Source of the DNA: Staphylococcus sp. NRL 16/872
GTDB lineage: Bacteria; Bacillota; Bacilli; Staphylococcales; Staphylococcaceae
Assembly: GCF_022815905.2 (NCBI RefSeq)
Contig: NZ_CP119327.1
Location: 2,476,282 to 2,540,281, forward strand
Reading direction: 5' to 3'
Length of the DNA: 64,000 nucleotides
A model generated the notes under the pieces. The model saw only the letters and a list, made by a program, of their open reading frames with translations. It was not told where the DNA came from and did not search any database. Positions 1 through 7,063 of the stretch are shown here, one piece after another. How positions within the stretch are numbered: the first letter of the stretch is position 1; every line of letters starts with the position of its first letter. The position numbers and the translations under genes were made by a program.

Positions 1-592
1 TAATTAACTGAGTGATGTAGTTATCATATGAAAATTCTCTTTGATTATATGCAATATTTCCTACAAAAGGGGTATTTAGTTTAATATGTCTTGATATATC
101 AATCGTCCCTTTTAAATTATCATCATTATATTTATTTCTAGTATATTGTTTAAATAGTCCTTTCCGCATAACTTTTTTCAGATAATATGGGAACAGAAAG
201 ATAAGTAAATTTATAATATTATCTTCTTTATCTAAAAGCGTACTTAAGTCGATTACATGTGGCATTTTCAAAACATTTTCTAATAAATATTGAAAAAAAT
301 AATCTTTTTTGTCTTCTTTATCTGAAAAACGAGACTTAATAATTAAGTTCTCATCACCGTAACCCAAAAAACCCACAATATTTTTAGAATAGTATGTTTC
401 ATGTTTGCTCTGAAGAATTGTTTGCTCTTCTGAAATACTATTCTCTTTTTTTAAATTATCAGGAAAGATAAAAACACCTGTGTTCTCTAGTTCTAATAAC
501 GTCTTATCTATTACACTATCAACAATATTTGGTATATCATTAAATCTTAAAGAAGAATAAGAGGTATTATCCTCTATTTCAAGCCTCTTCAT
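1..592 (-). CDS. mcrC: McrC-like subunit of a McrBC-type restriction system (partial, runs off the window)
   Basis: An open frame reads leftward from an ATG at 592 to the window edge, giving 197 residues without a stop. It would be the partner subunit that supplies the nuclease for the McrB GTPase in modification-dependent restriction. The late part contains a KGTIDISRHIKLNTPFVGN segment followed by NQREFSYDNY, which resembles the conserved core of McrC proteins. The catalytic PD-(D/E)xK part would lie beyond the edge and cannot be seen. The start overlaps the mcrB stop by 14 bases, the usual translational coupling of mcrB and mcrC. Because mcrB upstream is truncated, this gene has probably lost its promoter and partner. 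The family call rests on context plus modest similarity recalled from memory. Confidence 0.7.
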   Translation of the reverse strand, partial: MKRLEIEDNTSYSSLRFNDIPNIVDSVIDKTLLELENTGVFIFPDNLKKENSISEEQTILQSKHETYYSKNIVGFLGYGDENLIIKSRFSDKEDKKDYFFQYLLENVLKMPHVIDLSTLLDKEDNIINLLIFLFPYYLKKVMRKGLFKQYTRNKYNDDNLKGTIDISRHIKLNTPFVGNIAYNQREFSYDNYITQLI

Positions 593-1168
593 TATTTTCA
601 CCTAATTCTGAAGAATTACTATAATATGCGGATTCAAAATTATTCATAATATCTTCTTCGTTAAACATACCTCTAATATAATCAGCTAATAATGGCTGTA
701 AATAATCTTTCCACAGTTCGTCAAAAGTCATACTTCTTAACTTTAAGAAGTATGCAGCACCTATATGATAATTACTATTTAATTCTTCAACACTTGAAAT
801 AGCTTCATTGAGTCTTACCATTCGTTCAATTGCCTTATTTTTTTTATCGCCTAAGACTTCGAGCATTTGTGTATTTTCGTTTGCTTCAATTTTAATAAAT
901 CTAAATCTACGTCTCATTGCAAAATCAAAAGTATCTATTGAACGATCAATATCATTCATCGTTCCAATAATATAAACATTCTCGGGAATATAAAATTTAT
1001 CTTCAAAGTTCTCCATATTATTATATTGCGTTTTTACTGATCCTTTCTTCCCTCTGTAACTAGGATCAATTGAAAAGAATAATTCACCAAATATTTTTGA
1101 GATTTCTCCTCTGTTTATTTCATCTATAATAAATACAAATCTTTTATCTTCCGAGTTATTAAATGAAT
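579..1168 (-). pseudogene. mcrB: 5'-truncated mcrB (AAA+ GTPase subunit of McrBC restriction)
   Basis: Only the C-terminal part of the McrB motor domain remains. It has a Walker B-like FVFIIDEINRG, the McrB signature in the form MNDIDRSI, and an arginine-rich RRRFRFIKIEA segment. The Walker A loop and the N-terminal DNA-binding domain, which make up well over half of a normal McrB, are gone. The reading frame runs straight into the terminal inverted repeat of an IS6-family element at 1169-1185. The only start codon available is a TTG inside that repeat, so the apparent start is an artefact. The insertion, or a deletion next to it, very likely inactivated the system. The stop at 579 overlaps the mcrC start. 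Confidence 0.8.
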
Positions 1169-1316
1169 GGTTCTGTTGCAAAGTTAAAAATCATGTAATA
1201 TTTATACTAAAAAATGAAAAATAATTAATACTAACAAAACTCTTTACTGTTAAAACAATATTTGCTTTTATAGTTTTGTATAGATGTGCATATAATTTTA
1301 ACTTTGCAACAGAACC
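1169..1316. mobile_element. 148-bp IS6-family (IS431-type) mini-element with both terminal repeats
   Basis: The segment begins with GGTTCTGTTGCAAAGTTAAA and ends with its reverse complement, the ends of IS431/IS257. Between them are about 106 AT-rich bases with no transposase sequence. The element cuts mcrB. The 8 bases on either side (aaatgaat and agaatagg) do not match, so there is no target duplication. A rearrangement between two IS copies, or an adjacent deletion, is therefore more likely than a clean insertion. Confidence 0.8.
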
Positions 1317-1333
1317 AGAATAGGCCTAGTAAG

Positions 1334-1362
1334 AAAAAGGCTGATCTTTTTTAGCCGTAGTA
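1334..1362 (-). terminator. weak candidate terminator for the yeiH-like gene
   Basis: Read leftward, a short GGCT/AGCC stem with a loop of about 10 bases is followed by a T run (aaaaaggct on the plus strand). The stem is only about 4 bp, so this is tentative. Confidence 0.3.
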
Positions 1363-1431
1363 TATGGAATGCCTTCAATATGTTGTGTTTGTTTGTGAGA
1401 ATCTATATCAATTTTTTAGTATACTTATAGT

Positions 1432-2427
1432 CTAACCATAAAAGCACTTAGCAACAATAAATGTCACAGTTGATAAACAAATAGATACAATAATGACAAC
1501 TATTAATGGTTTGAAAGCACGATCTTTTAAGTCTTTAAATGAAACATTTAACCCTAATGCAACCATTGCCATCAATAAGCATATAGTAGTGATATTATCT
1601 ATAATTTGCATAACCATGTGTGACAAGGATACATAAGTATGGAATAGTGCCATCATGACAAAGCCAAGTAAAAAGTAAGGTACATCAATACGTTTTTTTT
1701 CAGTCTCACTATGCGATTTTTTTCTCATAATTAAAATTAAAATAATACTCAGAGGTATTAATAAAAAAACACGTCCCAGTTTTCCTAACAGACCCATACT
1801 CAAAGCCTCTTGGCCTGAGAAGCCCGAAGCAAGAATTACATGTGCAATTTCATGTAAACTTGTACCTGACCAGACCCCAAATACTTCAGGAGATATTGTA
1901 AAAACAGAATATATTACAGTATATGCAAGTGAAAATATAGTGCCAATAAGTGCGACAATACCAATACTAATCGCAGAATCTTTTTCTCTAGATTTTAATA
2001 TTGGAGATACTGCTGCAATAGCTGCCGCACCACACACCCCAGTGCCAATACCTAATAATAGGATGAGGTTTTTATCTCCTTTAATATATTTATTTAGTAA
2101 TAACATTAATCCGATACTAAAAAGGATGACTCCAATATCGATTAATAACAAATCGCTACCTTTTCCAATTACATCATAAATATTTAGCTTTAATCCATAT
2201 AATATAATAGCTAATTTCAGTAACCGTTTAGACGAAAATGCGATTCCTGAACGATATGCTTCAGGGTAACCCTTAAAATGTCTATATAGAATCGCAATCA
2301 GTATAGCAATTGTTAAAGCACCTATCTTATCTAAAAATGGTAACTTTGAGCCTAACAAACTTATAACTGCGATGATAAATGTGAATAATAAACCATAAAT
2401 AAAGGCTTTGTTTTTTAAGGATTTCAC
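1432..2427 (-). CDS. YeiH-family (UPF0324) putative sulfate/anion exporter
   Basis: A 331-residue multi-pass membrane protein with about ten hydrophobic segments. It carries the conserved YeiH/UPF0324 stretches GIGTGVCGAAAIAA (near residue 127) and WSGTSLHEIAHV (near residue 186). The family is annotated as putative sulfate or sulfonate-related exporter and is usually paired with a LysR regulator, as here. The start ATG at 2427 follows a GGAGG-type ribosome site (aaaggaggag read leftward). It is transcribed away from the LysR gene at 2552 across a 124-bp shared promoter region. The transported substrate is not shown by the sequence. Confidence 0.85.
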   Translation of the reverse strand: MKSLKNKAFIYGLLFTFIIAVISLLGSKLPFLDKIGALTIAILIAILYRHFKGYPEAYRSGIAFSSKRLLKLAIILYGLKLNIYDVIGKGSDLLLIDIGVILFSIGLMLLLNKYIKGDKNLILLLGIGTGVCGAAAIAAVSPILKSREKDSAISIGIVALIGTIFSLAYTVIYSVFTISPEVFGVWSGTSLHEIAHVILASGFSGQEALSMGLLGKLGRVFLLIPLSIILILIMRKKSHSETEKKRIDVPYFLLGFVMMALFHTYVSLSHMVMQIIDNITTICLLMAMVALGLNVSFKDLKDRAFKPLIVVIIVSICLSTVTFIVAKCFYG

Positions 2428-2485
2428 TTTTTAACTCCTCCTTTATCAAAAGCTTATCATCGCATAGTTATAACGTGAAATAAAT

Positions 2486-2520
2486 ATTGAGTATATTACT
2501 CATAACATTTTTGTTATAAT
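2486..2520. promoter_or_regulatory. LysR-type operator dyad and extended -10 promoter for the LysR gene
   Basis: An inverted repeat ATTGAG-N6-ACTCAT lies at 2486-2503 and fits the T-N11-A style of LysR boxes. It sits just upstream of an extended -10 element TGTTATAAT at 2512-2520 that reads toward the LysR gene. The layout suggests autoregulation plus control of the divergent transporter. Confidence 0.5.
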
Positions 2521-2551
2521 AGAGGTATTCAAATGTCAGGAGACCTAGTTA

Positions 2552-3373
2552 ATGGATTCATTAAAAGTTCTAACTGAAGTAGTTAAAACGCAAAGTTTTA
2601 CTAAAGCTGCAGAAAATTTATATACTTCACAGCCATCAATAAGTCGCGATATTAAACGATTAGAACTGGAATACGATGTAAAAATTTTCGAATTTAGACA
2701 TTCTAAAATGTCTTTAACAAGCGATGGGGAGAAACTATTTCAATATGCTTTACAACGTGAGCGTTTAGAACAAACCTTAAGACACGATTTGAAAATGCAA
2801 CCTGATACAATTTCGGGAGATGTGAGGGTAGGGAGTAGTTACACTTATGGCGAATATCGATTGTCACAACATCTTACTGATTTAGCCAAAAAATATCCTG
2901 AATTATACATTCATGTGTATTTAAATAATTCTGATACAGTATTACAACATATTAAGAATAACACTATCGATTTAGGTATAATCGAAAAAGAGGTTCAAAG
3001 TAATATTATACACAGTAGACGTATTGCTCAAGATGAAATAGTATTAATTCGTAAAAAATCATCATCTTCAAATAAATCAATATGCTTTATCAGAGAACGC
3101 GGATCAGGTACAAGAGTCTATCAAGAAAATGCGTTATCACAAATGACTTCATCCTCTTATTTAGTAGAAATTAATAACACAAATCTAATTAAAAATATGG
3201 TTCATGCTGATAAAGGCTTTTCTATTGTTTCTAAATCGACATTAACCCCTTATGATTTAGAAAAGCTAGAAGTAACAAACTTAGGCATCACACGCCATTT
3301 CTATTTAGTCATACATAAAAATAAGTATATTGATACGAAGCTTAATGAAGTTATCAACAATTTGATTTCATGA
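2552..3373 (+). CDS. LysR-family transcriptional regulator (CysL/YwfK-like)
   Basis: A 273-residue protein. Residues 1-60 form the LysR winged helix-turn-helix (SFTKAAENLYTSQPSISRDIKRLE). The rest is the type 2 periplasmic-binding-like effector domain, seen from SGDVRVGSSYTYGEY near residue 90. The ATG at 2552 has a GGAG ribosome site (tcaggagacctagtt). Divergent pairing with the YeiH-type transporter is the classic arrangement for regulators of sulfur or anion metabolism, so it probably controls that gene. The effector molecule is unknown. Confidence 0.85.
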   Translation: MDSLKVLTEVVKTQSFTKAAENLYTSQPSISRDIKRLELEYDVKIFEFRHSKMSLTSDGEKLFQYALQRERLEQTLRHDLKMQPDTISGDVRVGSSYTYGEYRLSQHLTDLAKKYPELYIHVYLNNSDTVLQHIKNNTIDLGIIEKEVQSNIIHSRRIAQDEIVLIRKKSSSSNKSICFIRERGSGTRVYQENALSQMTSSSYLVEINNTNLIKNMVHADKGFSIVSKSTLTPYDLEKLEVTNLGITRHFYLVIHKNKYIDTKLNEVINNLIS

Positions 3374-3435
3374 ATTTTGATCTTTGTATTATTTATTCTA
3401 AATTTAATGCATGTTCTAATGACAATATATTTAAA

Positions 3436-3478
3436 AAAGGATAAACTCTCAATATATAACATTCATAATTTATCCTTT
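3436..3478. terminator. hairpin terminator after the LysR gene
   Basis: AAAGGATAAA at 3436-3445 pairs with TTTATCCTTT at 3469-3478, a perfect 10-bp stem with a 23-base loop, 62 bases after the LysR stop. A/T tracts lie on both sides. Confidence 0.5.
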
Positions 3479-3545
3479 AAATTATTGGCAATTAGCGTCA
3501 AAAATATTAGAATGACGCATTGTAACTAATATCGTACATATCACT

Positions 3546-3575
3546 TTGCATTCCTCTACTAACCAGTGTTATAAT
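3546..3575 (+). promoter_or_regulatory. promoter of the antitoxin RNA
   Basis: -35 TTGCAT (3546-3551), 18-bp spacer, extended -10 TGTTATAAT with the hexamer TATAAT at 3570-3575. It predicts a transcript starting near 3582, exactly where the first direct repeat of the toxin-antitoxin locus begins. Confidence 0.65.
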
Positions 3576-3581
3576 CTACTT

Positions 3582-3645
3582 AACAAAGTTATTAAGCATA
3601 ATGCACCAATCCCCTCACTATCGGAAGTAGTGAAGGGATTTTTAG
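3582..3645 (+). ncRNA. predicted antitoxin RNA of an Fst/par-type type I toxin-antitoxin locus
   Basis: The RNA would be about 64 nt. It starts with direct repeat 1 (3582-3602) and ends in a strong hairpin, AATCCCCTCACTA (3608-3620) pairing with TAGTGAAGGGATT (3628-3640), followed by a T run. Direct repeat 1 matches direct repeat 2 (3746-3766) at 20 of 21 positions. Repeat 2 covers codons 1-6 of the toxin gene on the other strand, so the 5' end of this RNA can pair with the toxin start codon region. Its 3' part is also complementary to the toxin mRNA tail. This is the layout known for the par locus of pAD1, where RNA I and RNA II converge on a shared terminator. Confidence 0.7.
3608..3645. 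terminator. shared terminator of the toxin and antitoxin RNAs
   Basis: A 13-bp stem with one mismatch (3608-3620 with 3628-3640) and a 7-base loop. The T run follows on the plus strand. The convergent toxin mRNA must also end at or near this hairpin. Confidence 0.7.
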
Positions 3646-3661
3646 GTGTGACTATAGTCGC

Positions 3662-3763
3662 CTATTTTTTCTTATCGTTGCGATTGCGTAGCCAATGCGC
3701 AAATAATGCGACGATACAACCATTCGCTGCTGTGGTCATGATGTGAACAAAGTTATCAAGCAT
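3662..3763 (-). CDS. Fst/PepA1-family small membrane toxin (type I toxin-antitoxin)
   Basis: A 33-residue peptide starting MLDNFVHIMTTAANGC and ending HWLRNRNDKKK. It has the family plan: a short N-terminus with FVHI, one hydrophobic helix containing a small-residue-Gly-Cys-hydrophobic stretch, then Trp and a charged C-terminal tail. The staphylococcal toxin PepA1 (SprA1) has the same plan with FVHI, a GC pair and a WL-R-R-N tail. The ATG at 3763 has a near-perfect ribosome site (ggaggtgtaatt). Codons 1-6 lie in direct repeat 2 and can be masked by the antitoxin RNA. The gene is below normal length cut-offs, so automated annotation would probably miss it. Such peptides insert in the membrane and depolarise it. 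Toxicity here is inferred, not shown. Confidence 0.8.
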   Translation of the reverse strand: MLDNFVHIMTTAANGCIVALFAHWLRNRNDKKK

Positions 3764-3770
3764 AATTACA

Positions 3771-3824
3771 CCTCCTCTCTACGTCTAGATTGACGCCTGA
3801 GAGATAGGCGACCTTTATATTGTA
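3771..3824 (-). promoter_or_regulatory. toxin mRNA leader and promoter
   Basis: Read leftward, a -10-like TACAAT is at 3824-3819. The leader then has a stem-loop (CGCCT/AGGCG, 3794-3810) before the ribosome site at 3771-3775. GTCGCCTAT in the leader (complement of 3804-3812) can pair perfectly with AUAGGCGAC around the stop codon (complement of 3657-3665). This 9-bp 5'-3' closure could keep the full-length mRNA inactive or stable. Confidence 0.55.
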
Positions 3825-3940
3825 TCATCCGTAATGGGTGAGTTACATATAACTTCTGATAAGTCATCTTATGTAGTGTTTTAAAACTGCTTGATTTCTT
3901 ATATTACTATACTTACAGAATCCAAAAACTCTATCAATGA

Positions 3941-3972
3941 AAAAAGAGATCTCATATATGAGACCTCTTTTT
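3941..3972. terminator. bidirectional terminator
   Basis: AAAAAGAG and CTCTTTTT flank a TCTCATATATGAGA core, giving a long hairpin with A and T tracts on both sides. It most likely ends leftward transcripts from mqo and the small peptide gene at 4043. Confidence 0.7.
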
Positions 3973-4042
3973 AATATCAATAAAAATTGAATTTGGGTTT
4001 ATAAAACTAATATACGTCAAAATTTTTATAAATATTTTGACT

Positions 4043-4144
4043 CTAATATTCTATGTTTGGTACTTGGTTTACATGTTTTTGGTAACGTTTGAGTGCACAA
4101 AAACCAATAGTACTAATAATTGTTACTATTAATAATTTTTTCAC
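4043..4144 (-). CDS. small membrane peptide downstream of mqo (33 aa)
   Basis: Starts at GTG 4144 after an aaaaaggaatg ribosome site with good spacing. The peptide begins VKKLLIVTIISTIG, a single hydrophobic segment of about 14 residues. A basic, polar tail with RYQKHVNQVPNIEY follows. The gene lies 34 bases after the mqo stop on the same strand, ahead of the hairpin at 3941-3972, so it is probably co-transcribed with mqo. I do not recognise a function. The ribosome site, the composition and the position support a real gene. An in-frame ATG at 4153 is less likely because it abuts the ribosome site. Confidence 0.55.
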   Translation of the reverse strand: MKKLLIVTIISTIGFCALKRYQKHVNQVPNIEY

Positions 4145-4178
4145 GTTTAACATTCCTTTTTTAGCATTGTATTGTAGT

Positions 4179-5678
4179 CTATTTATTGTTTTGATAGTAA
4201 TTTAATTCTAAATCTTTTGATGTCTGTTGACGGATTTTTTTCATTAACGCAGTATCATTAATGAGTGATTTACCATAAGATGGAATCATTTTTTGTATTT
4301 TAGGTGTCCATTCAGATTCATATTCAGGGAAGTTTTTCTCAAGTACTTCTAAAGCTACAGATACTGAAGTTGATGCTCCTGGAGACTCTCCTAATAAAGC
4401 TATTACCGAATGATCTTCAGAATTAACAACTTCTGTACCAAACTGAATAAATCCTTTACCATATTCGGGAGTATCTTTAATCACTTGTACACGTTTGCCT
4501 GCAGTGTATAACTGCCAATCTTCATCACGTGCTTCTGGATAAAATGTACGTAAATGATTCATACAACCTTCTTTAGTCATTAATATTTGATCAAATGAAT
4601 ATTTGATTAAAGGTAGGTTTTTAGCAGCAGCAGATAACAATGTTGTAATATTATATGGTTTGACTGATTTAAATAAATCAAGATTAGAACCATTTTTTAA
4701 GAACTTAGGACCCACACTAGCGAATGGACCAAATAATAATGTACGTTCACCATCAATATATCGAGTATCCAAGTGAGGTACTGTCATAGGTGGTGTGCCA
4801 GGTGGTTCTTTACCGTAAACTTTGGCATCGTGTTGGGCTATAATGTCTGGGTTAGTACAAATTAAAAATTGTCCTGTAATAGGGAATCCGCCCAAATGTT
4901 TACTTTCTGGAATTCCGGTTTTTTGTAATAGTGGAATAGCACCACCACCAGCACCAATAAATACATAATCAGCAAGTTCAGTTTGAACATCACCGCTGTT
5001 ACGTTGACGCACTTTAACTTCCCATTTACCATCTTTTCGATGGTTAAAGTCTATTACTTCATGATTATATTGGACATTGGCATTAGGATGTTGTTCAATA
5101 TTTTTAGCCATTTTACGAGTAAGCTCTCCAAAGTTAACATCTGTACCTTCGTTAATCTTACTAGCAGCCATAATATCACTTGAGCTATGACCCTCCATCA
5201 TTAATGGAACCCATTTTCTCATCTCTTCAATATCTTCTGTATATTCAATATTGTCGAACATTGGAAAATCCTTCATAGCATGATAACGATCCTTTAAGAA
5301 TTGAACGTTATTTTTACCTCTAACAAAACTAATGTGAGGTAATGGTTGAATAAATTCTTTAGGGTTGGAAATACTATTATTTTTAACTAAATGACCCCAA
5401 AATTGTTTTGAAATCTCAAACTGTTCATTAATTTCTTTTGCCTTTTCTATATCAATTGATCCATCAGGTTGTTTCACTGTATAGTTCAATTCACATAAAG
5501 CAGCATGACCAGTTCCAGCATTATGACGCTCATTTGAGCTTTCGATACCAGGACGATCCAAACGTTCATATAGTTTTATATTCCAGCTTGGTTCTAACTC
5601 TTTAAGCATAGAACTAAAAGTTGTGCTTAAAACACCAGCACCAATAACAACAACTGTTTTTGACTCTTTTGTATTCAT
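4179..5678 (-). CDS. mqo: malate:quinone oxidoreductase
   Basis: A 499-residue peripheral membrane flavoenzyme that oxidises L-malate to oxaloacetate and passes electrons to the quinone pool. The FAD-binding GAGVLSTTFSSML motif starts near residue 13. Family segments such as ERHNAGTGHAALCELNY and the C-terminal LGESPGASTSVSVALEVL are present. The frame is open a further 35 codons upstream, but the ATG at 5678 has a clear ribosome site (aagggagtcaatt) and gives the normal N-terminus MNTKESKTVVVIG. The length matches the family. An IS6-type terminal repeat lies about 115 bases upstream and may have altered the promoter region. Confidence 0.95.
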   Translation of the reverse strand: MNTKESKTVVVIGAGVLSTTFSSMLKELEPSWNIKLYERLDRPGIESSNERHNAGTGHAALCELNYTVKQPDGSIDIEKAKEINEQFEISKQFWGHLVKNNSISNPKEFIQPLPHISFVRGKNNVQFLKDRYHAMKDFPMFDNIEYTEDIEEMRKWVPLMMEGHSSSDIMAASKINEGTDVNFGELTRKMAKNIEQHPNANVQYNHEVIDFNHRKDGKWEVKVRQRNSGDVQTELADYVFIGAGGGAIPLLQKTGIPESKHLGGFPITGQFLICTNPDIIAQHDAKVYGKEPPGTPPMTVPHLDTRYIDGERTLLFGPFASVGPKFLKNGSNLDLFKSVKPYNITTLLSAAAKNLPLIKYSFDQILMTKEGCMNHLRTFYPEARDEDWQLYTAGKRVQVIKDTPEYGKGFIQFGTEVVNSEDHSVIALLGESPGASTSVSVALEVLEKNFPEYESEWTPKIQKMIPSYGKSLINDTALMKKIRQQTSKDLELNYYQNNK

Positions 5679-6134
5679 AATTGACTCCCTTCTTTTAAGT
5701 ACAAATATTAGGGTAATACAAAACATACAGAAATTAAAATACTTATTTTTAATAAGAACTATTCTTTTATGGAATAGATACATATTCTGTAAGGTTCTGT
5801 TGCAAAGTTGAGCATAGAAAAGTATAGAAATTGTTTTATTTTTTCCTTTTTTTCTTTGAACTTAAAAGCAAATAATATGATCAATATTGAATTCGATATT
5901 GATCAAAAAATATTTCTTCAAATTCAAAAAATAAGACAAATGAATGAATTGCTTAGCTTACTTTTGAGTGATTTTATTTTTTGATATTAGTACTAAGAGT
6001 CTCGACGTCGACTGAATCCTATGAAATCAATAAAAAAAGAGTCTTCAGACAATTAAAAGTGGTCTTGTAATAATTGTAAAGAGTCTACAATAAAATATCA
6101 TATTACACCCTTCAGTCCAATGCATAAGAATATT
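5679..6134. other. mqo upstream region and IS-bounded non-coding segment
   Basis: I see no gene here. A stray IS6-type terminal repeat is at 5793-5809. A near-perfect 28-base palindrome, with arms TGATCAATAT and ATATTGATCA, is at 5878-5905. The rest is AT-rich. The segment between the stray repeat and the IS431 at 6135 may be a scar of a lost IS431-flanked insert. Confidence 0.5.
5793..5809. mobile_element. solitary IS6-family (IS431-type) terminal repeat
   Basis: GGTTCTGTTGCAAAGTT is identical to the outer 17 bases of the IS431 starting at 6135 and in the same orientation. No partner repeat or transposase sequence is seen inside 5810-6134, so this is a remnant. Confidence 0.75.
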
Positions 6135-6923
6135 GGTTCTGTTGCAAAGTTGAAAAATAAATGTCTAATCTCAATTTTAAAATAATACTTTGTGTTAACT
6201 TGTTAGCATGATGCTAATTTCATGGCATGGCAAAAATCCGTAGATCTGAAGAGACCTCCGGTTCTTTTTATATAGACCGTAAATACATTCAATACCTTTT
6301 AAAGTATTCTTTGCCGTATTGATACTTTTATCTCTTGTCTTTCTTACTTTAATATGACGGTGATCTTGCTCAATGAGGTTATTCAGATATTTCGATGTAC
6401 AATGACAGTCGGGATTCAGTTTAAACACTTTAATTACTTTAGCCATTGCTACCTTCATCGAAGGTGCCTGATCTGTAATCACCTTTTGAGGCTTACCAAA
6501 TTGTTTAATGAGACGTTTGATAAACGCATATGCTGCATGATTATCTCGTTGCTTACGCAACCAAATATCTAATGTATGTCCCTCTGCATCAATGGCACGA
6601 TATAAATAGCTCCATTTTCCTTTTATTTTGATGTATGTCTCATCAATACGCCACTTATAATAGGCTTTTTTATGCTTTTTTTCCAAATCTGATACAAAAT
6701 TGGGCATATTCTTGAACCCAACGGTAAACCGTTGAATGATGAACGTTTACACCACGTTCCCTTAATATTTCAGATATATCACGATAACTCAATGCATATC
6801 TTAGTTAGTAGCCAACGGCTACAGTGATAACATCTTTACTGAATTGTTTATATCTGAAATAGTTCATACAGAAGACTCCTTTTTATTAAAATTATACTAT
6901 AAATTCAACTTTGCAACAGAACC
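6135..6923 (-). mobile_element. IS431/IS257-type insertion sequence (IS6 family), decayed
   Basis: 789 bp bounded by GGTTCTGTTGCAAAGTT at 6135-6151 and its reverse complement at 6907-6923, matching the normal size of about 790 bp. The flanking 8-mers (agaatatt and acttaaac) differ, so there is no target duplication. The transposase inside is broken, so the copy cannot move by itself, though it can still serve as a recombination site. Confidence 0.92.
6195..6867 (-). pseudogene. tnp: IS431 transposase, broken by a stop and a frameshift
   Basis: The intact family protein is 224 residues with an N-terminal helix-turn-helix and a DDE catalytic core. Here the ATG at 6867 opens the normal N-terminus (NYFRYKQFSKDVITVAVGY), then a TAA replaces the second Tyr codon of GYY. 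About 115 bases later one C is missing from the run in the EYAPILYQ region (gggcatattc on the plus strand), which shifts the frame. The remaining 170-residue frame (6195-6707) still carries the catalytic core with WRIDETYIKIKG, TDQAPSM and LIEQDHRHIK. Two independent lesions show a long-dead copy. Confidence 0.9.
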
Positions 6924-7004
6924 ACTTAAACCCACACTCTGGACAAAATTTCACAATATAACACTCCCCTTATTTATTTGCCAACTTGAGTTTAGCACAA
7001 CTTT

Positions 7005-7036
7005 ATGATTTCACACTATAAAGAAATCATTTATTT
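7005..7036. terminator. candidate terminator downstream of the acetyltransferase
   Basis: ATGATTTC (7005-7012) pairs with GAAATCAT (7023-7030), an 8-bp stem with a 10-base loop, followed by TTATTTT on the plus strand. Its T run favours the plus strand, so its link to the leftward acetyltransferase gene is uncertain. Confidence 0.4.
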
Positions 7037-7063
7037 TGACAAACGAAAAATTTAGATGATTAA

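Noticed and set aside
1..592. Frameshift near base 90 in the mcrC frame
   Set aside because: A first reading dropped one A in a run. On rechecking the bases the frame is continuous to the edge.
579..1181. mcrB as an intact 200-residue gene
   Set aside because: The apparent TTG start lies inside the IS terminal repeat, and the Walker A and N-terminal domains are missing.
3546..3746. 66-codon plus-strand frame across the toxin locus
   Set aside because: It reads through the antitoxin RNA, a terminator hairpin and the antisense of the toxin gene, and has no ribosome site. The toxin-antitoxin reading explains the region better.
6195..6707. Functional 170-residue IS431 transposase
   Set aside because: The N-terminal part is encoded upstream but separated by a stop and a frameshift, so the short frame lacks its DNA-binding domain.
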